61,357 nucleotides of DNA, from assembly GCA_016208105.1 (NCBI GenBank), contig JACQYS010000025.1, positions 1 to 61,357 of the forward strand, read 5' to 3'. The translations under genes and the position numbers were made by a program. Positions within the stretch are counted from its first letter, which is position 1; every line of letters starts with the position of its first letter. This DNA is from Desulfovibrio sp. GTDB lineage: Bacteria > Desulfobacterota > Desulfovibrionia > Desulfovibrionales > Desulfovibrionaceae. Below are positions 45,531 through 54,025 of this stretch, piece after piece. The notes under the pieces are model-generated. The model saw nothing but the letters and a program-made list of their open reading frames with translations. It was not told where the DNA came from and did no database searches.

Positions 45531-46526
45531 ATGATCATAACAAGAACACCTTTTCGCATTTCCTTTTTCGGCGGCGGTTCCGATTACCCGGCCTATTACA
45601 ATGACAATGGCGGAGCTGTACTGGCCACCACTATCAATCGCTACTGTTACATATCGTTGCGCAATCTTCCGCCGTTCTTCAACTATAAATATCGTATCGT
45701 ATACTCGAAAACAGAGCTGACGAAAACGATCCAGGACATCGTTCACCCCTCTGCACGGGAATGCCTGAACTACATGGATATTGCCGAGGGGCTTGAAATC
45801 CACCATGATGGAGATCTGCCGGCGCGAACCGGACTTGGCTCCAGCTCGGCTTTCACGGTGGGCCTGTTGCATGCCTTACACGCCCACATAGGGAAAATGG
45901 TAAGCAAACATGACCTGGCCGAGACGGCTATCCACATTGAGCAAAATGTCATCAAGGAGAACGTGGGATCGCAGGATCAAACCATGACCGCGTTTGGAGG
46001 GCTGAACCTCATACGCTTCAACTGCGGAGACTCCCACCTCCAGGTTACTCCGATGTGCCTTACGGGAAAACGTCTCGAAGAACTCCAAAACCATCTCTTG
46101 CTGTTCTTCACGGGTTTCGTGCGCTACGCTTCGGATATTGCCGCCGAGCAGATTCGCCAAACGCCCAGCAAAAGATGCGAACTCAACATGATGGCCCAGA
46201 TGGTGGACCAGGCGGCAGAAATCCTCTGCGGGCAAGGTGACATCATCGATTTCGGAAAGCTACTCAACGAATCCTGGCTTCTCAAACGAAGCCTGACTGA
46301 CCTTATCAGCACCTCCGATATTGACAACATCTACTCCCGTGCGCTGAAAGCAGGTGCAGTCGGCGGCAAGCTGCTAGGGGCGGGTGGAGGCGGATTCATA
46401 TTATTCATGGCCCCCCCGGAGCGCCACCAAGAAATCATAGATCGTCTTGGCATCCTCCATGTGCCGTTCCGATTCGAAAACGCTGGAAGCCAAGTCATCT
46501 TCTATGAACCTGACAAAAAAGGCTAA
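45531..46526 (+). CDS. hddA: GHMP kinase, D-glycero-D-manno-heptose 7-phosphate kinase-like (HddA)
   Basis: This is a 331-residue GHMP kinase. The N-terminus MIITRTPFRISFFGGGSDYPAYY is the HddA pattern, the ATP motif is DLPARTGLGSSSAFTVGLLHAL, and the C-terminal motif is GAVGGKLLGAGGGGFILFM. HddA phosphorylates heptose 7-phosphate at C1 on the way to GDP-D-glycero-alpha-D-manno-heptose. ATG 45519 is in frame and would add four residues; ATG 45531 matches the family start. An HddC-like guanylyltransferase lies at 50973, but the isomerase (GmhA) and phosphatase (GmhB) steps are not in the window. Confidence 0.87.
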   Translation: MIITRTPFRISFFGGGSDYPAYYNDNGGAVLATTINRYCYISLRNLPPFFNYKYRIVYSKTELTKTIQDIVHPSARECLNYMDIAEGLEIHHDGDLPARTGLGSSSAFTVGLLHALHAHIGKMVSKHDLAETAIHIEQNVIKENVGSQDQTMTAFGGLNLIRFNCGDSHLQVTPMCLTGKRLEELQNHLLLFFTGFVRYASDIAAEQIRQTPSKRCELNMMAQMVDQAAEILCGQGDIIDFGKLLNESWLLKRSLTDLISTSDIDNIYSRALKAGAVGGKLLGAGGGGFILFMAPPERHQEIIDRLGILHVPFRFENAGSQVIFYEPDKKG

Positions 46527-46604
46527 TGTCCTTTTCCCAGTCTGTGTTGCGCTGGTCCGAATTGCTTGGAACCCATGTTTCACAACGTCTGACTAGGCTA
46601 GACC

Positions 46605-47504
46605 ATGCTTTATCTCACCTCCTGCTGTTCACCCAGTCGAGCCATTGTCGAAGCCGTGGCAAGCATAGTCGCTCTGGGCATCACAAACATCGAACTGACT
46701 GGAGGGACCCTCTATGAACACTATGATTTAAGCGCCTTAAGAGCTTTGAAAACGAAACATAACCTGAACTTTCTCATCCATAACTACTTTCCTCCCCAGT
46801 CCGAGGAGTTTGTACTCAATCCGGCCTCGACAAACCCGGAAATCCGCTCCCGTGTGCACCAAACCTTGGCCGACAGCATCTCCCTGGCCCAGTCTTTCGG
46901 CCACAACCTCTACAGCCTGCATGCAGGATTCAGTTACGACCAGATACCGATTTTCCGCGATGACGGCCTCTTTACGCCCATGAGCGGGCCGCGTTTCTGC
47001 CGGGACAATCTTTACGAAGGGGTGGAACGTATCGCCGCTACTATCCTACCGCCAGAGGTCAACCTAGCTTTAGAGAACGCGTTTCCCCTGTCCAAGGCAG
47101 GGCGATTCTCGCTCATGGCTTCGCCCGAGGACATCCTGGCATTTCTTGAGCGTTTCGCCGACAGCAAAAACGTCGGGCTACTGCTTGACCTGGGGCACCT
47201 GAACCTGTCCGCCTGCCGTCTGGGATTTGATAAGATCGCATTCTTGGACAGACTGCTTGGCGATTGGGGGCACAAGATTTTCGAGGTCCACGCCAGCGCC
47301 AACAATGGCGAGCACGACAGCCATAACCTGAACACGGTGGACGACTTCGAGATTCAGTTTATCAAGGGTGCCCGGAAGATTTTGGAACATGCCCCCATCA
47401 TCCTGGAGTGGCATGACTGTCTCTCGCAGCAGGCGGCCGAAACTTATTTCGACATCGCCCGGTATCTTGATCTTATACCCTCACCCCTGGACGCAAACCC
47501 ATGA
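46605..47504 (+). CDS. Xylose isomerase-like TIM-barrel protein
   Basis: This 299-residue protein fits the AP-endonuclease-2/xylose-isomerase barrel. Candidate metal ligands occur at the expected strand ends: Glu in VNLALENAFPL, Asp/His in GLLLDLGHLNL, His in IFEVHASANNGEHDSHN and Glu in PIILEWHD. Family members isomerise or epimerise sugars and inosose, or cut DNA. In this position, between the heptose kinase and a PLP 3-dehydratase, a sugar isomerase is most plausible. It overlaps the next gene by four bases. Confidence 0.75.
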   Translation: MLYLTSCCSPSRAIVEAVASIVALGITNIELTGGTLYEHYDLSALRALKTKHNLNFLIHNYFPPQSEEFVLNPASTNPEIRSRVHQTLADSISLAQSFGHNLYSLHAGFSYDQIPIFRDDGLFTPMSGPRFCRDNLYEGVERIAATILPPEVNLALENAFPLSKAGRFSLMASPEDILAFLERFADSKNVGLLLDLGHLNLSACRLGFDKIAFLDRLLGDWGHKIFEVHASANNGEHDSHNLNTVDDFEIQFIKGARKILEHAPIILEWHDCLSQQAAETYFDIARYLDLIPSPLDANP

Positions 47505-48697
47505 GAATTCCTTTCGGAACCCTTACCATCACCAGTAAGGCCAAGCAGCTCGTAATGGAATGCCTCGACAAAGGCCGAGTCTCCAGCGGGCGCCTCGTCC
47601 GGGAACTGGAGGAGCGCATCGCCGACCTTATCGGTGTCAAGGAAGCCGTGGCTGTCTCCAGCGGCACCGACGCCGACACCCTAGCCCTGGCTGTGGTTCA
47701 CGATCTAGGCGCTCAGCGCGGCGATGAGGTCATAATTCCGGCCCTTTCGTTCGTGGCCACGGGCAACGCAGTGCTCCACGCCGGGCTCACTCCCGTGTTT
47801 GTTGATGTTGACCCTGAGACCCTGAACATCGATCCGGCCCGAATCGAGGCGGCCATCACCCCCCGCACCAGAGCCATCATGCCAGTGCACCTCATGGGCA
47901 AGCCCGCCGACATTGATGCCATAAACTCCATCGCTAGGCGGTACGATCTTCTGGTGGCCGAAGACGCTGCCGAGGCTTGGGGAGCACGCTACAAGGACCG
48001 GACTATCGGCTCTCTGGGGGATATGGGCGCGTTCAGCCTCTACGTGGCCCACGTAATCACCAGCATCGAGGGCGGCGTCATAACCACAGACAACGAGCAC
48101 TACGCCGAAATTCTGCGATCTCTGCGCTCCCATGGCCGCTCCTGCACCTGCAAGACCTGCGTCTCCAACACCACATCGGGGTTCTGCGAGAAGCGCTTCG
48201 ATCCCAAGCTGGGCGACATCCGTTTCCGGTTCCAACGGGCGGGATATTCTTGCAAGATGAACGAGTTAGAAGCCGCTGTGGGAATAGGCGGATTCGACAT
48301 GTTTGAAGAAATCCGTGCCATCCGCCACGCCAACCTCATGGCCATGATTGATGGATTCCAGGCCTTCAAGGACGTACTGTGGACCTACCGGGAAGAACCC
48401 CACGAACTCATCGGCCCCCACGCATTCCCCTTTGTGGTGCGCAAGGGCGCCCCTTTCACTCGGGACGAGCTTATGATCCACTTGGAGCGCAACGGGGTGG
48501 ACGCTAGGACGCTCTTCACCTCTATCCCCACCCAGTGCGGCGGGTACGAATTCCTGGGGTATAGTTTGGGAAACTTCCCCAATGCGGAATATATCGGCGA
48601 CAATGGCATCCATATCGGCGTACACCAAGACGTGACCGTCTCGGACATCGACTGCTTCCTCGAATGCATTCAGGGATTCGTGCGGGAAAAGTGTTGA
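47501..48697 (+). CDS. E1/RfbH-like PLP-dependent sugar 3-dehydratase (DegT fold)
   Basis: This 398-residue DegT/DnrJ-fold protein has the usual PLP-binding segments (VSSGTDADTLAL, LLVAEDAAEAWGARY). The Schiff-base Lys of aminotransferases is replaced by His184 in FSLYVAHVITSIEGG, the hallmark of 3-dehydratases such as ColD and RfbH/E1. It also has a Cys group C215-x-C217-xx-C220-x8-C229 in the place where E1 enzymes hold a 2Fe-2S cluster. I therefore read it as an E1-like 3-dehydratase that removes the C3 hydroxyl from a 4-keto-6-deoxy sugar nucleotide. No E3 reductase gene is visible. A plain aminotransferase is unlikely without the Lys. Confidence 0.83.
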   Translation: MRIPFGTLTITSKAKQLVMECLDKGRVSSGRLVRELEERIADLIGVKEAVAVSSGTDADTLALAVVHDLGAQRGDEVIIPALSFVATGNAVLHAGLTPVFVDVDPETLNIDPARIEAAITPRTRAIMPVHLMGKPADIDAINSIARRYDLLVAEDAAEAWGARYKDRTIGSLGDMGAFSLYVAHVITSIEGGVITTDNEHYAEILRSLRSHGRSCTCKTCVSNTTSGFCEKRFDPKLGDIRFRFQRAGYSCKMNELEAAVGIGGFDMFEEIRAIRHANLMAMIDGFQAFKDVLWTYREEPHELIGPHAFPFVVRKGAPFTRDELMIHLERNGVDARTLFTSIPTQCGGYEFLGYSLGNFPNAEYIGDNGIHIGVHQDVTVSDIDCFLECIQGFVREKC

Positions 48698-48718
48698 CCA
48701 TGAATCGCTTGAAAAGCG

Positions 48719-50962
48719 GTGTTTGACCGGAAACCTCGACCGCAGCCCGAGCAGAACTTGTCCAAATCCCTTCCCAAGCACCTTACCGGAGTCGGACTAG
48801 CCCTCGTCTTTGCAGGGTTGGTTATCTCACTGCGCCGCATCGCCCTTTGGAAGGAGCACTACTCCGGTGGTGGGACGCTGTACCCATTTAACAACTGCCT
48901 CAAACTGGCCTTCTTCGCCCTGGTCTGTTGGCAGCTCTACGCCGTGGGCCGGTTCATCTTGGGGAAATGGCGTGCTGGAAACGCGCTGAGGCAAAGCGTC
49001 GTCTGTCTATTATGTGGAATGGGGATCGTCTCAATATCCATACATGGGTTGGGTTTGCTTCACATCATGTATTTCCCGGTAGTTTTCATTTCTTCTTTGG
49101 CGGTGATAGCGCTTTCCGGTCCTCTGTTTTGCGATGCAGTGTCAGGCGCCTGGGAGAAGCTTGCCACCTTGCGGAACGAAACTATTGTCACCACAGCATT
49201 GTCGGTAGTGCTATGGCTCGTTGCCGGTGCGATCTTCTTGTATATGGCCATGGCCAAGGGCATTTATCCGGATGTAATCACCATGGACACGGTAGGGCAT
49301 TACTTGCCCTTTTTCCGGGACAGCCTCTCAATGGGTAGCCTGGACATCTTCCCGTATTTCGTCAACTTTTACATTTCAAAAGGAGCCGGGCTTTCCTTTT
49401 TTTTCGCGGCCCTGTCCGACGTGCAATCTCTGCAACTCGCTTCCTTAACGGCGATCCTGCTCATCTGTCTCATACTGGCCGGAGTGGTACGGGCCCTGGA
49501 CAGTGGCCCGTCTTTCCTAGCCCCAGCGGCGGTGGTGACATTCCTGTCAGTTTCCGACCTCTACCAATTGGAGTTTCAGAAGCAGCATGCCTTGGTGGCG
49601 GGGCTTATCTTCGGCCAATGGCTTATCCTTTTGCTGCTCCTTACCTGCAGAAATAACAACTGTAGCGGGTTATTCTTTGCAGGGATTATTAACGCCTTAC
49701 ACCTCGTCATTCTTCTCCCTGCCGCCGCCTTGACCATATTGACCCCGCTGACCGTATTGGCTCTGGTTGCCTCCCTCTGGACGAAACATCCAGGCAACAG
49801 GTGGATTTTCTGTTTATTCGTTTTGACACTATTCACTCCGCTGGCCTTGTATATCTCATATAATACCATGCTCGGCCTGGCGGATCTGAACCCGGCTCAT
49901 TTTTTCAACAAGTTCCGGGATGAAACCGTTCTCGCCAGACATATTGATGTACAGGCTCTGGATTTTCTCCTGTCAGTGCAAAATTACGATAGCAAAGTAG
50001 CAGCTTCGGCAAGCTTCCTCCTTGACCGTTTCCTCCATGTGAATCCGCTGGACTACTGGTGGTCGCGCCAGCTGCCCCCGTTGTGGCTCGTGGCGACCGT
50101 CTTCCTTCTGGCCGTCTGGCATCTGCGTCGTACCGGTGGCGCTGGAACTTTGGCCTGGACCGTGGCTGGCGGCGCGTTTTCCCTCCAGTTCATGGCCTAC
50201 GCTCTGAACCTCGCGGTCAAACAGGAATCCTTTGCCTTAAGCCGAATGGGGTTCTTCGTTTACGCGCCTATGATCATGCTCTACTCCCTGTCGGCCGTGG
50301 TAACTTGCCGGGCGGCCGAAGACTGGTTTGGCCTCAAAAAAAATACGGGCGCTGTCCAGGCCTTCGTGGCTATGGCCATGATCCTCCTCGCCCTGACGCG
50401 TTTTCCCCACAACCTGGGGGACGACGTGCGGGAAACCCTTGAATTCTTCACGGGCAAGGCCAGCTACGAGCTGCGCTATTCCAGGGTGCACCGGGAAATT
50501 CCAGCGTGCCTGGCCTTTAGCGCTATCACTGACGGGGAGGCCATCACGCCCCTGTACTACGCCGCCGGGTGCTACGGCTTGCCGCTAAGGATATTCCGTC
50601 CGCCTTATTTCGACACCCAGGACAAAAACTTCACTGCCCTGGTGCGAGAGGATGCCGATTCCGAGGGACAGCTTCTAAGAGCCGGCAACCGCATCTATTT
50701 CTCCGTGAGCCTGGTCGCGAACCCCTCGCCTTACCTGTATCTCCCCCTCTTTGCACCGGAGAGCATCGCCGCGAGGTTCTCTGTGGTCGCGTCCCATGGG
50801 GATGACACGTTTCTTCTCAGGCTTGGGGGACCGGGAGACCCGGTAGCCATGCGCGAGTTTCTTCCCCGGTACGCCCTCTATCGTGAAGCCCACAATAACG
50901 GGAGAGAAGCCACCACCATGGACAGATTCCGAAGTTCGCTGCCTCCCGCCCCGAATCAGTGA
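48719..50962 (+). CDS. Large polytopic membrane protein, possibly a GT-C-type glycosyltransferase
   Basis: This 747-residue protein has about a dozen hydrophobic segments over the first 550 residues and a hydrophilic C-terminal domain of about 180 residues. No family motif is certain. The segment YPDVITMDTVGHYLPFFRDSLSMGSLDIFPYF, with an acidic residue between the first helices, and the overall layout suggest a GT-C lipid-linked sugar transferase or a polymerase-like protein. The start is GTG at 48719, the only start codon after an in-frame stop just upstream. It lies between the 3-dehydratase and the guanylyltransferase. Confidence 0.65.
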   Translation: MFDRKPRPQPEQNLSKSLPKHLTGVGLALVFAGLVISLRRIALWKEHYSGGGTLYPFNNCLKLAFFALVCWQLYAVGRFILGKWRAGNALRQSVVCLLCGMGIVSISIHGLGLLHIMYFPVVFISSLAVIALSGPLFCDAVSGAWEKLATLRNETIVTTALSVVLWLVAGAIFLYMAMAKGIYPDVITMDTVGHYLPFFRDSLSMGSLDIFPYFVNFYISKGAGLSFFFAALSDVQSLQLASLTAILLICLILAGVVRALDSGPSFLAPAAVVTFLSVSDLYQLEFQKQHALVAGLIFGQWLILLLLLTCRNNNCSGLFFAGIINALHLVILLPAAALTILTPLTVLALVASLWTKHPGNRWIFCLFVLTLFTPLALYISYNTMLGLADLNPAHFFNKFRDETVLARHIDVQALDFLLSVQNYDSKVAASASFLLDRFLHVNPLDYWWSRQLPPLWLVATVFLLAVWHLRRTGGAGTLAWTVAGGAFSLQFMAYALNLAVKQESFALSRMGFFVYAPMIMLYSLSAVVTCRAAEDWFGLKKNTGAVQAFVAMAMILLALTRFPHNLGDDVRETLEFFTGKASYELRYSRVHREIPACLAFSAITDGEAITPLYYAAGCYGLPLRIFRPPYFDTQDKNFTALVREDADSEGQLLRAGNRIYFSVSLVANPSPYLYLPLFAPESIAARFSVVASHGDDTFLLRLGGPGDPVAMREFLPRYALYREAHNNGREATTMDRFRSSLPPAPNQ

Positions 50963-50972
50963 GGATATCCGG

Positions 50973-51686
50973 ATGAACATGACTGACGTCACGGCGATCA
51001 TTCTGGCGGGAGGTCTGGGCACGCGGCTGCGCCAGGCCATCCCGGACAGGCCCAAGGCATTGGCCCACGTGGCTGGCCGTCCTTTCCTGGATTACATTCT
51101 CGACTGGCTGACGGATTCCGGCATCACCCAGGCCGTACTGTGCACCGGACACATGGCCGACATGGTCCAACAGCACTATGGGGACCGGCACGGCGACCTG
51201 CACCTGGCCTATTCCCGCGAGGAGACGCCCCTCGGCACGGGCGGGGCCCTGCGCCTGGCGGCCCCTTTGGTGCGGACCGACCTGGCCTTGGTGCTCAACG
51301 GAGATTCGTTCGTTGAGGCCGACTTGCGGGAATTCGCCGATTGGTTTCACGAGAGGAAGGCCCGGGTGGGGATACTGGCCGTGGCGGTTCAGGATGCGAG
51401 CCGCTTCGGCAGACTTGTGCTGGACCGGGAGGGCGCTGTTCAAGCCTTTCTGGAAAAAGAACCCGACGCGGGGCCGGGCGACATAAACTCGGGGGTGTAT
51501 CTCATGGAACGCGATGTACTCTCGCATCTGTCCCCGGCCACGCCTTTGTCACTGGAGCACGATGTATTTCCCGCGCTCATCGGCCAGGGCTTATACGCCT
51601 ATACGGCGCAAGGACGTTTCCTGGATATTGGCACGCCGGCCAGCTACGCCGAGGCGCAGGTTTTTTTCTCCCCTGGCCCCCAGTGA
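50973..51686 (+). CDS. hddC: HddC-like D-glycero-alpha-D-manno-heptose 1-phosphate guanylyltransferase
   Basis: This 237-residue sugar nucleotidyltransferase has the signature AIILAGGLGTRLRQAIPDRPKALAHVAGRPFLDYIL. The substrate segments YSREETPLGTGGALRLA and VLNGDSFVE, and C-terminal DIGTPASYAEAQ, are those of the HddC/mannose-1-phosphate guanylyltransferase group. With HddA upstream, GDP-manno-heptose is the likely product; GDP-mannose or another nucleotide cannot be excluded. GAGG upstream supports the ATG. It is the last plus-strand gene of the island. Confidence 0.83.
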   Translation: MNMTDVTAIILAGGLGTRLRQAIPDRPKALAHVAGRPFLDYILDWLTDSGITQAVLCTGHMADMVQQHYGDRHGDLHLAYSREETPLGTGGALRLAAPLVRTDLALVLNGDSFVEADLREFADWFHERKARVGILAVAVQDASRFGRLVLDREGAVQAFLEKEPDAGPGDINSGVYLMERDVLSHLSPATPLSLEHDVFPALIGQGLYAYTAQGRFLDIGTPASYAEAQVFFSPGPQ

Positions 51687-51759
51687 GCCGCCGACATCCC
51701 CAGCCTGGTGTTCAGCATCCGTCCGCATCAGGCGTGCAAAACCAAGCCTCCAAGGCCGA

Positions 51760-52878
51760 TCAGGACGTCACCGCCAGGACCTGCTCCACAACGTAATCAA
51801 CTTCCGCATCGCTTAGCCTGGGGTAGAACGGCAACGATATTGTACTGTCACCGATTAACTCGGCGGCAGGGAAGTCGCCCGGCTTGAAACCGTAGGTTTC
51901 CCGGAAGTAGGTGAGCAAGTGGATGGCACGGAAGTTGACGGCCACGCCCACCCCGCGCTGCTGCAAGGAGTGCAGGATGTCGTCGCGTCGGGCTGGGTCC
52001 ACCCAGATGGTGTAGAGGTGATGGCCGCTCTTTCCAACCACCAAAGGCCGCCCCACGCCTAGCTTTCCTGCCAGGCTACGCTCGTAGCGCTGAAAGACCT
52101 CGTTGCGCTTGGCCCACAAATCGTCCAGGCGATCCAGTTGATCCACCAGCAGGGCGGCATGGATGTCGTCCAGATTGCATTTCCAACCCAGGGTGAGCAT
52201 GTCCCAATGCTGATAGGCGCCGTGGTAGCGGCCCGCGGCGTTCTTGCTCATTCCGTGCAGGCTGATGAGTTTCACCTTCCTTGCCAGTTTTTCGTGGCGG
52301 GTGATCACCACCCCGCCTTCGCCGCAGGTGAGATTCTTGGTGGCGTACAGGCTGAAGCAGGCTGCGTCCGAGAGCTGTCCCGGACGCACTCCATCGCGTT
52401 CGCCCTCAACGCAGTGGGCGCAATCCTCGACCAAATAAAGGCCATGCCTGTCCGCGATTGCGCGCAGGGCGCGCATGTCGCACATCACGCCGTACAGATG
52501 CACCGGGAGGATGGCCTTGGTGCGAGGGGTGATGGCCGCCTCCACGGCGGCTGGATCAATGCAGCCCGTGGCCGGGTCCACGTCCACAAGCACCGGTTTG
52601 GCGCCCGTATGCTCCACGCAGGTGGCCGAAGCGATGAAGGTCATAGCTGTGGTGATCACTTCGTCGCCCGGTCCGATGCCCAGGGCGGCCAGCGTCAGAT
52701 GCATGGCCGCCGTGCAAGAATTAACGGCCACCACGTGAGGTAGGCTCGTATAGGCCGAAAATTTGCGTTCGAACTCAGCGGTCATAGGACCCGTGGTCAG
52801 AAAGACAGAATTGAGTACCTTGACAACATTGGCGATGTCAGTCGCATCAAGATTATGGCGATAGAACTCAACGCGCAT
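51760..52878 (-). CDS. DegT/DnrJ/EryC1 aminotransferase (ArnB-like)
   Basis: This 372-residue PLP aminotransferase for a 4-keto sugar nucleotide resembles ArnB in layout: VFLTTGPMTAEFERKF, CTAAMHLTLAALGIGPGDEVITTAMTF, AITPRTKAILPVHLYG and HGLYLVEDCAHCV. The PLP Lys is present in FSLYATKNLTCGEGG, in contrast to the 47501 protein. It is the last gene of the minus-strand arm and follows a second aminotransferase by ten bases. Whether both act on the same sugar is unknown. Confidence 0.87.
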   Translation of the reverse strand: MRVEFYRHNLDATDIANVVKVLNSVFLTTGPMTAEFERKFSAYTSLPHVVAVNSCTAAMHLTLAALGIGPGDEVITTAMTFIASATCVEHTGAKPVLVDVDPATGCIDPAAVEAAITPRTKAILPVHLYGVMCDMRALRAIADRHGLYLVEDCAHCVEGERDGVRPGQLSDAACFSLYATKNLTCGEGGVVITRHEKLARKVKLISLHGMSKNAAGRYHGAYQHWDMLTLGWKCNLDDIHAALLVDQLDRLDDLWAKRNEVFQRYERSLAGKLGVGRPLVVGKSGHHLYTIWVDPARRDDILHSLQQRGVGVAVNFRAIHLLTYFRETYGFKPGDFPAAELIGDSTISLPFYPRLSDAEVDYVVEQVLAVTS

Positions 52879-52888
52879 GAATGATCCT

Positions 52889-54025
52889 TTAGGGTGTAAA
52901 GCTTGTGACAGCGTTAATTACTGCTGCTTGATCATCAGCGCACAGGTCATTGTAATAGGGCAAGCGCACAAGTCTGTCCGAAATGTCTTCCGTTACCGGG
53001 CACTGCCCCGGAAGTCCCCCGTAAGTAGATCCCATAGGTGAAAGATGCAGCGGCACGTAGTGGAAAACTGCTAAAATACGTTGAGATTTCAACGTTTCGA
53101 TCAACCTTGTGCGGCTTTCTGGGGTAGGCATTTTGAGATAGAACATATGGTAGGATTGGTCGCAATGATCAGGCACAAACGGCAGTCCGACCCCGTTTCG
53201 TTCAGCCCAATCCGCCAGACCTTGGCGGTATCGCTGCCAGATGATCTGACGCTTAACCTGGATTTCCGAGCTTTTTTCCAGTTGGGCGAATAGAAACGCA
53301 GCCAATACTTCCGATGGAAGATAACTCGACCCCACATCCACCCAGGTGTATTTGTCCACCTCGCCGCGAAAGAACCTAGAGCGATTGGTCCCTTTCTCCC
53401 GCAAAATTTCCGCCCTGGCGACCAGCCCTGGGTCGTTCAGGACCAGAGCACCGCCTTCTCCGCAGGTGAAATTTTTAGTCTCGTGGAAGCTCTGGGTGGC
53501 CATCAGCCCGAATGATCCTAGCAGCCGGCCCTTATAGCGGCCGAACAGCCCATGAGCGTTGTCTTCCACGAGCACGACACCCCACCTGTCACAAATCTCA
53601 ACGATAGGGTCCATTTCACAGGCAACACCACCGTAGTGCACCACAACAACAGCCTTAGTTCGGGGGGTCATCAACGCTTCCAGGGAATTCTCATCGAGGT
53701 TAAGCGTATCCGGCCGGATGTCGGAGAACACCGGTTGTGCCCCACGTAACAAAAAAGCATTCACGGAGGAAACAAAGGTGAACGAAGGTACGATTATCTC
53801 GTCCCCAGGCTGAAGATTCACTAACAAACCTGCCATTTCCAAGGCATGGGTGCATGAGGTGGTCAGAAGCACCCTTGGGGCACCTAGAATGTCTTCCAGC
53901 AAGGCATGGCAGCGCTTCGTGAACTCTCCGTCCCCGGAAATCTTGCCCGAAGCAATGGCTTCCTGGATGTAAAGCTGTTCATTGCCTACGAAACAAGGGC
54001 GATTGAAGGGGATGCGGTACTGCAT
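52889..54025 (-). CDS. dTDP-4-keto-sugar aminotransferase, WecE/RffA-like
   Basis: This 378-residue DegT-family aminotransferase has IPFNRPCFVGNEQLYIQEAI, the WecE-type beginning, then GDGEFTKRCHALLE, TTSCTHALEMAGLL and the PLP Lys in QSFHETKNFTCGEGGALVLND. WecE makes dTDP-4-amino-4,6-dideoxygalactose. A formyltransferase in the same operon fits a 4-formamido sugar. The frame is open to 54166, but the start at 54025 overlaps the glycosyltransferase stop (TGATG) and matches the family N-terminus. Confidence 0.88.
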   Translation of the reverse strand: MQYRIPFNRPCFVGNEQLYIQEAIASGKISGDGEFTKRCHALLEDILGAPRVLLTTSCTHALEMAGLLVNLQPGDEIIVPSFTFVSSVNAFLLRGAQPVFSDIRPDTLNLDENSLEALMTPRTKAVVVVHYGGVACEMDPIVEICDRWGVVLVEDNAHGLFGRYKGRLLGSFGLMATQSFHETKNFTCGEGGALVLNDPGLVARAEILREKGTNRSRFFRGEVDKYTWVDVGSSYLPSEVLAAFLFAQLEKSSEIQVKRQIIWQRYRQGLADWAERNGVGLPFVPDHCDQSYHMFYLKMPTPESRTRLIETLKSQRILAVFHYVPLHLSPMGSTYGGLPGQCPVTEDISDRLVRLPYYNDLCADDQAAVINAVTSFTP

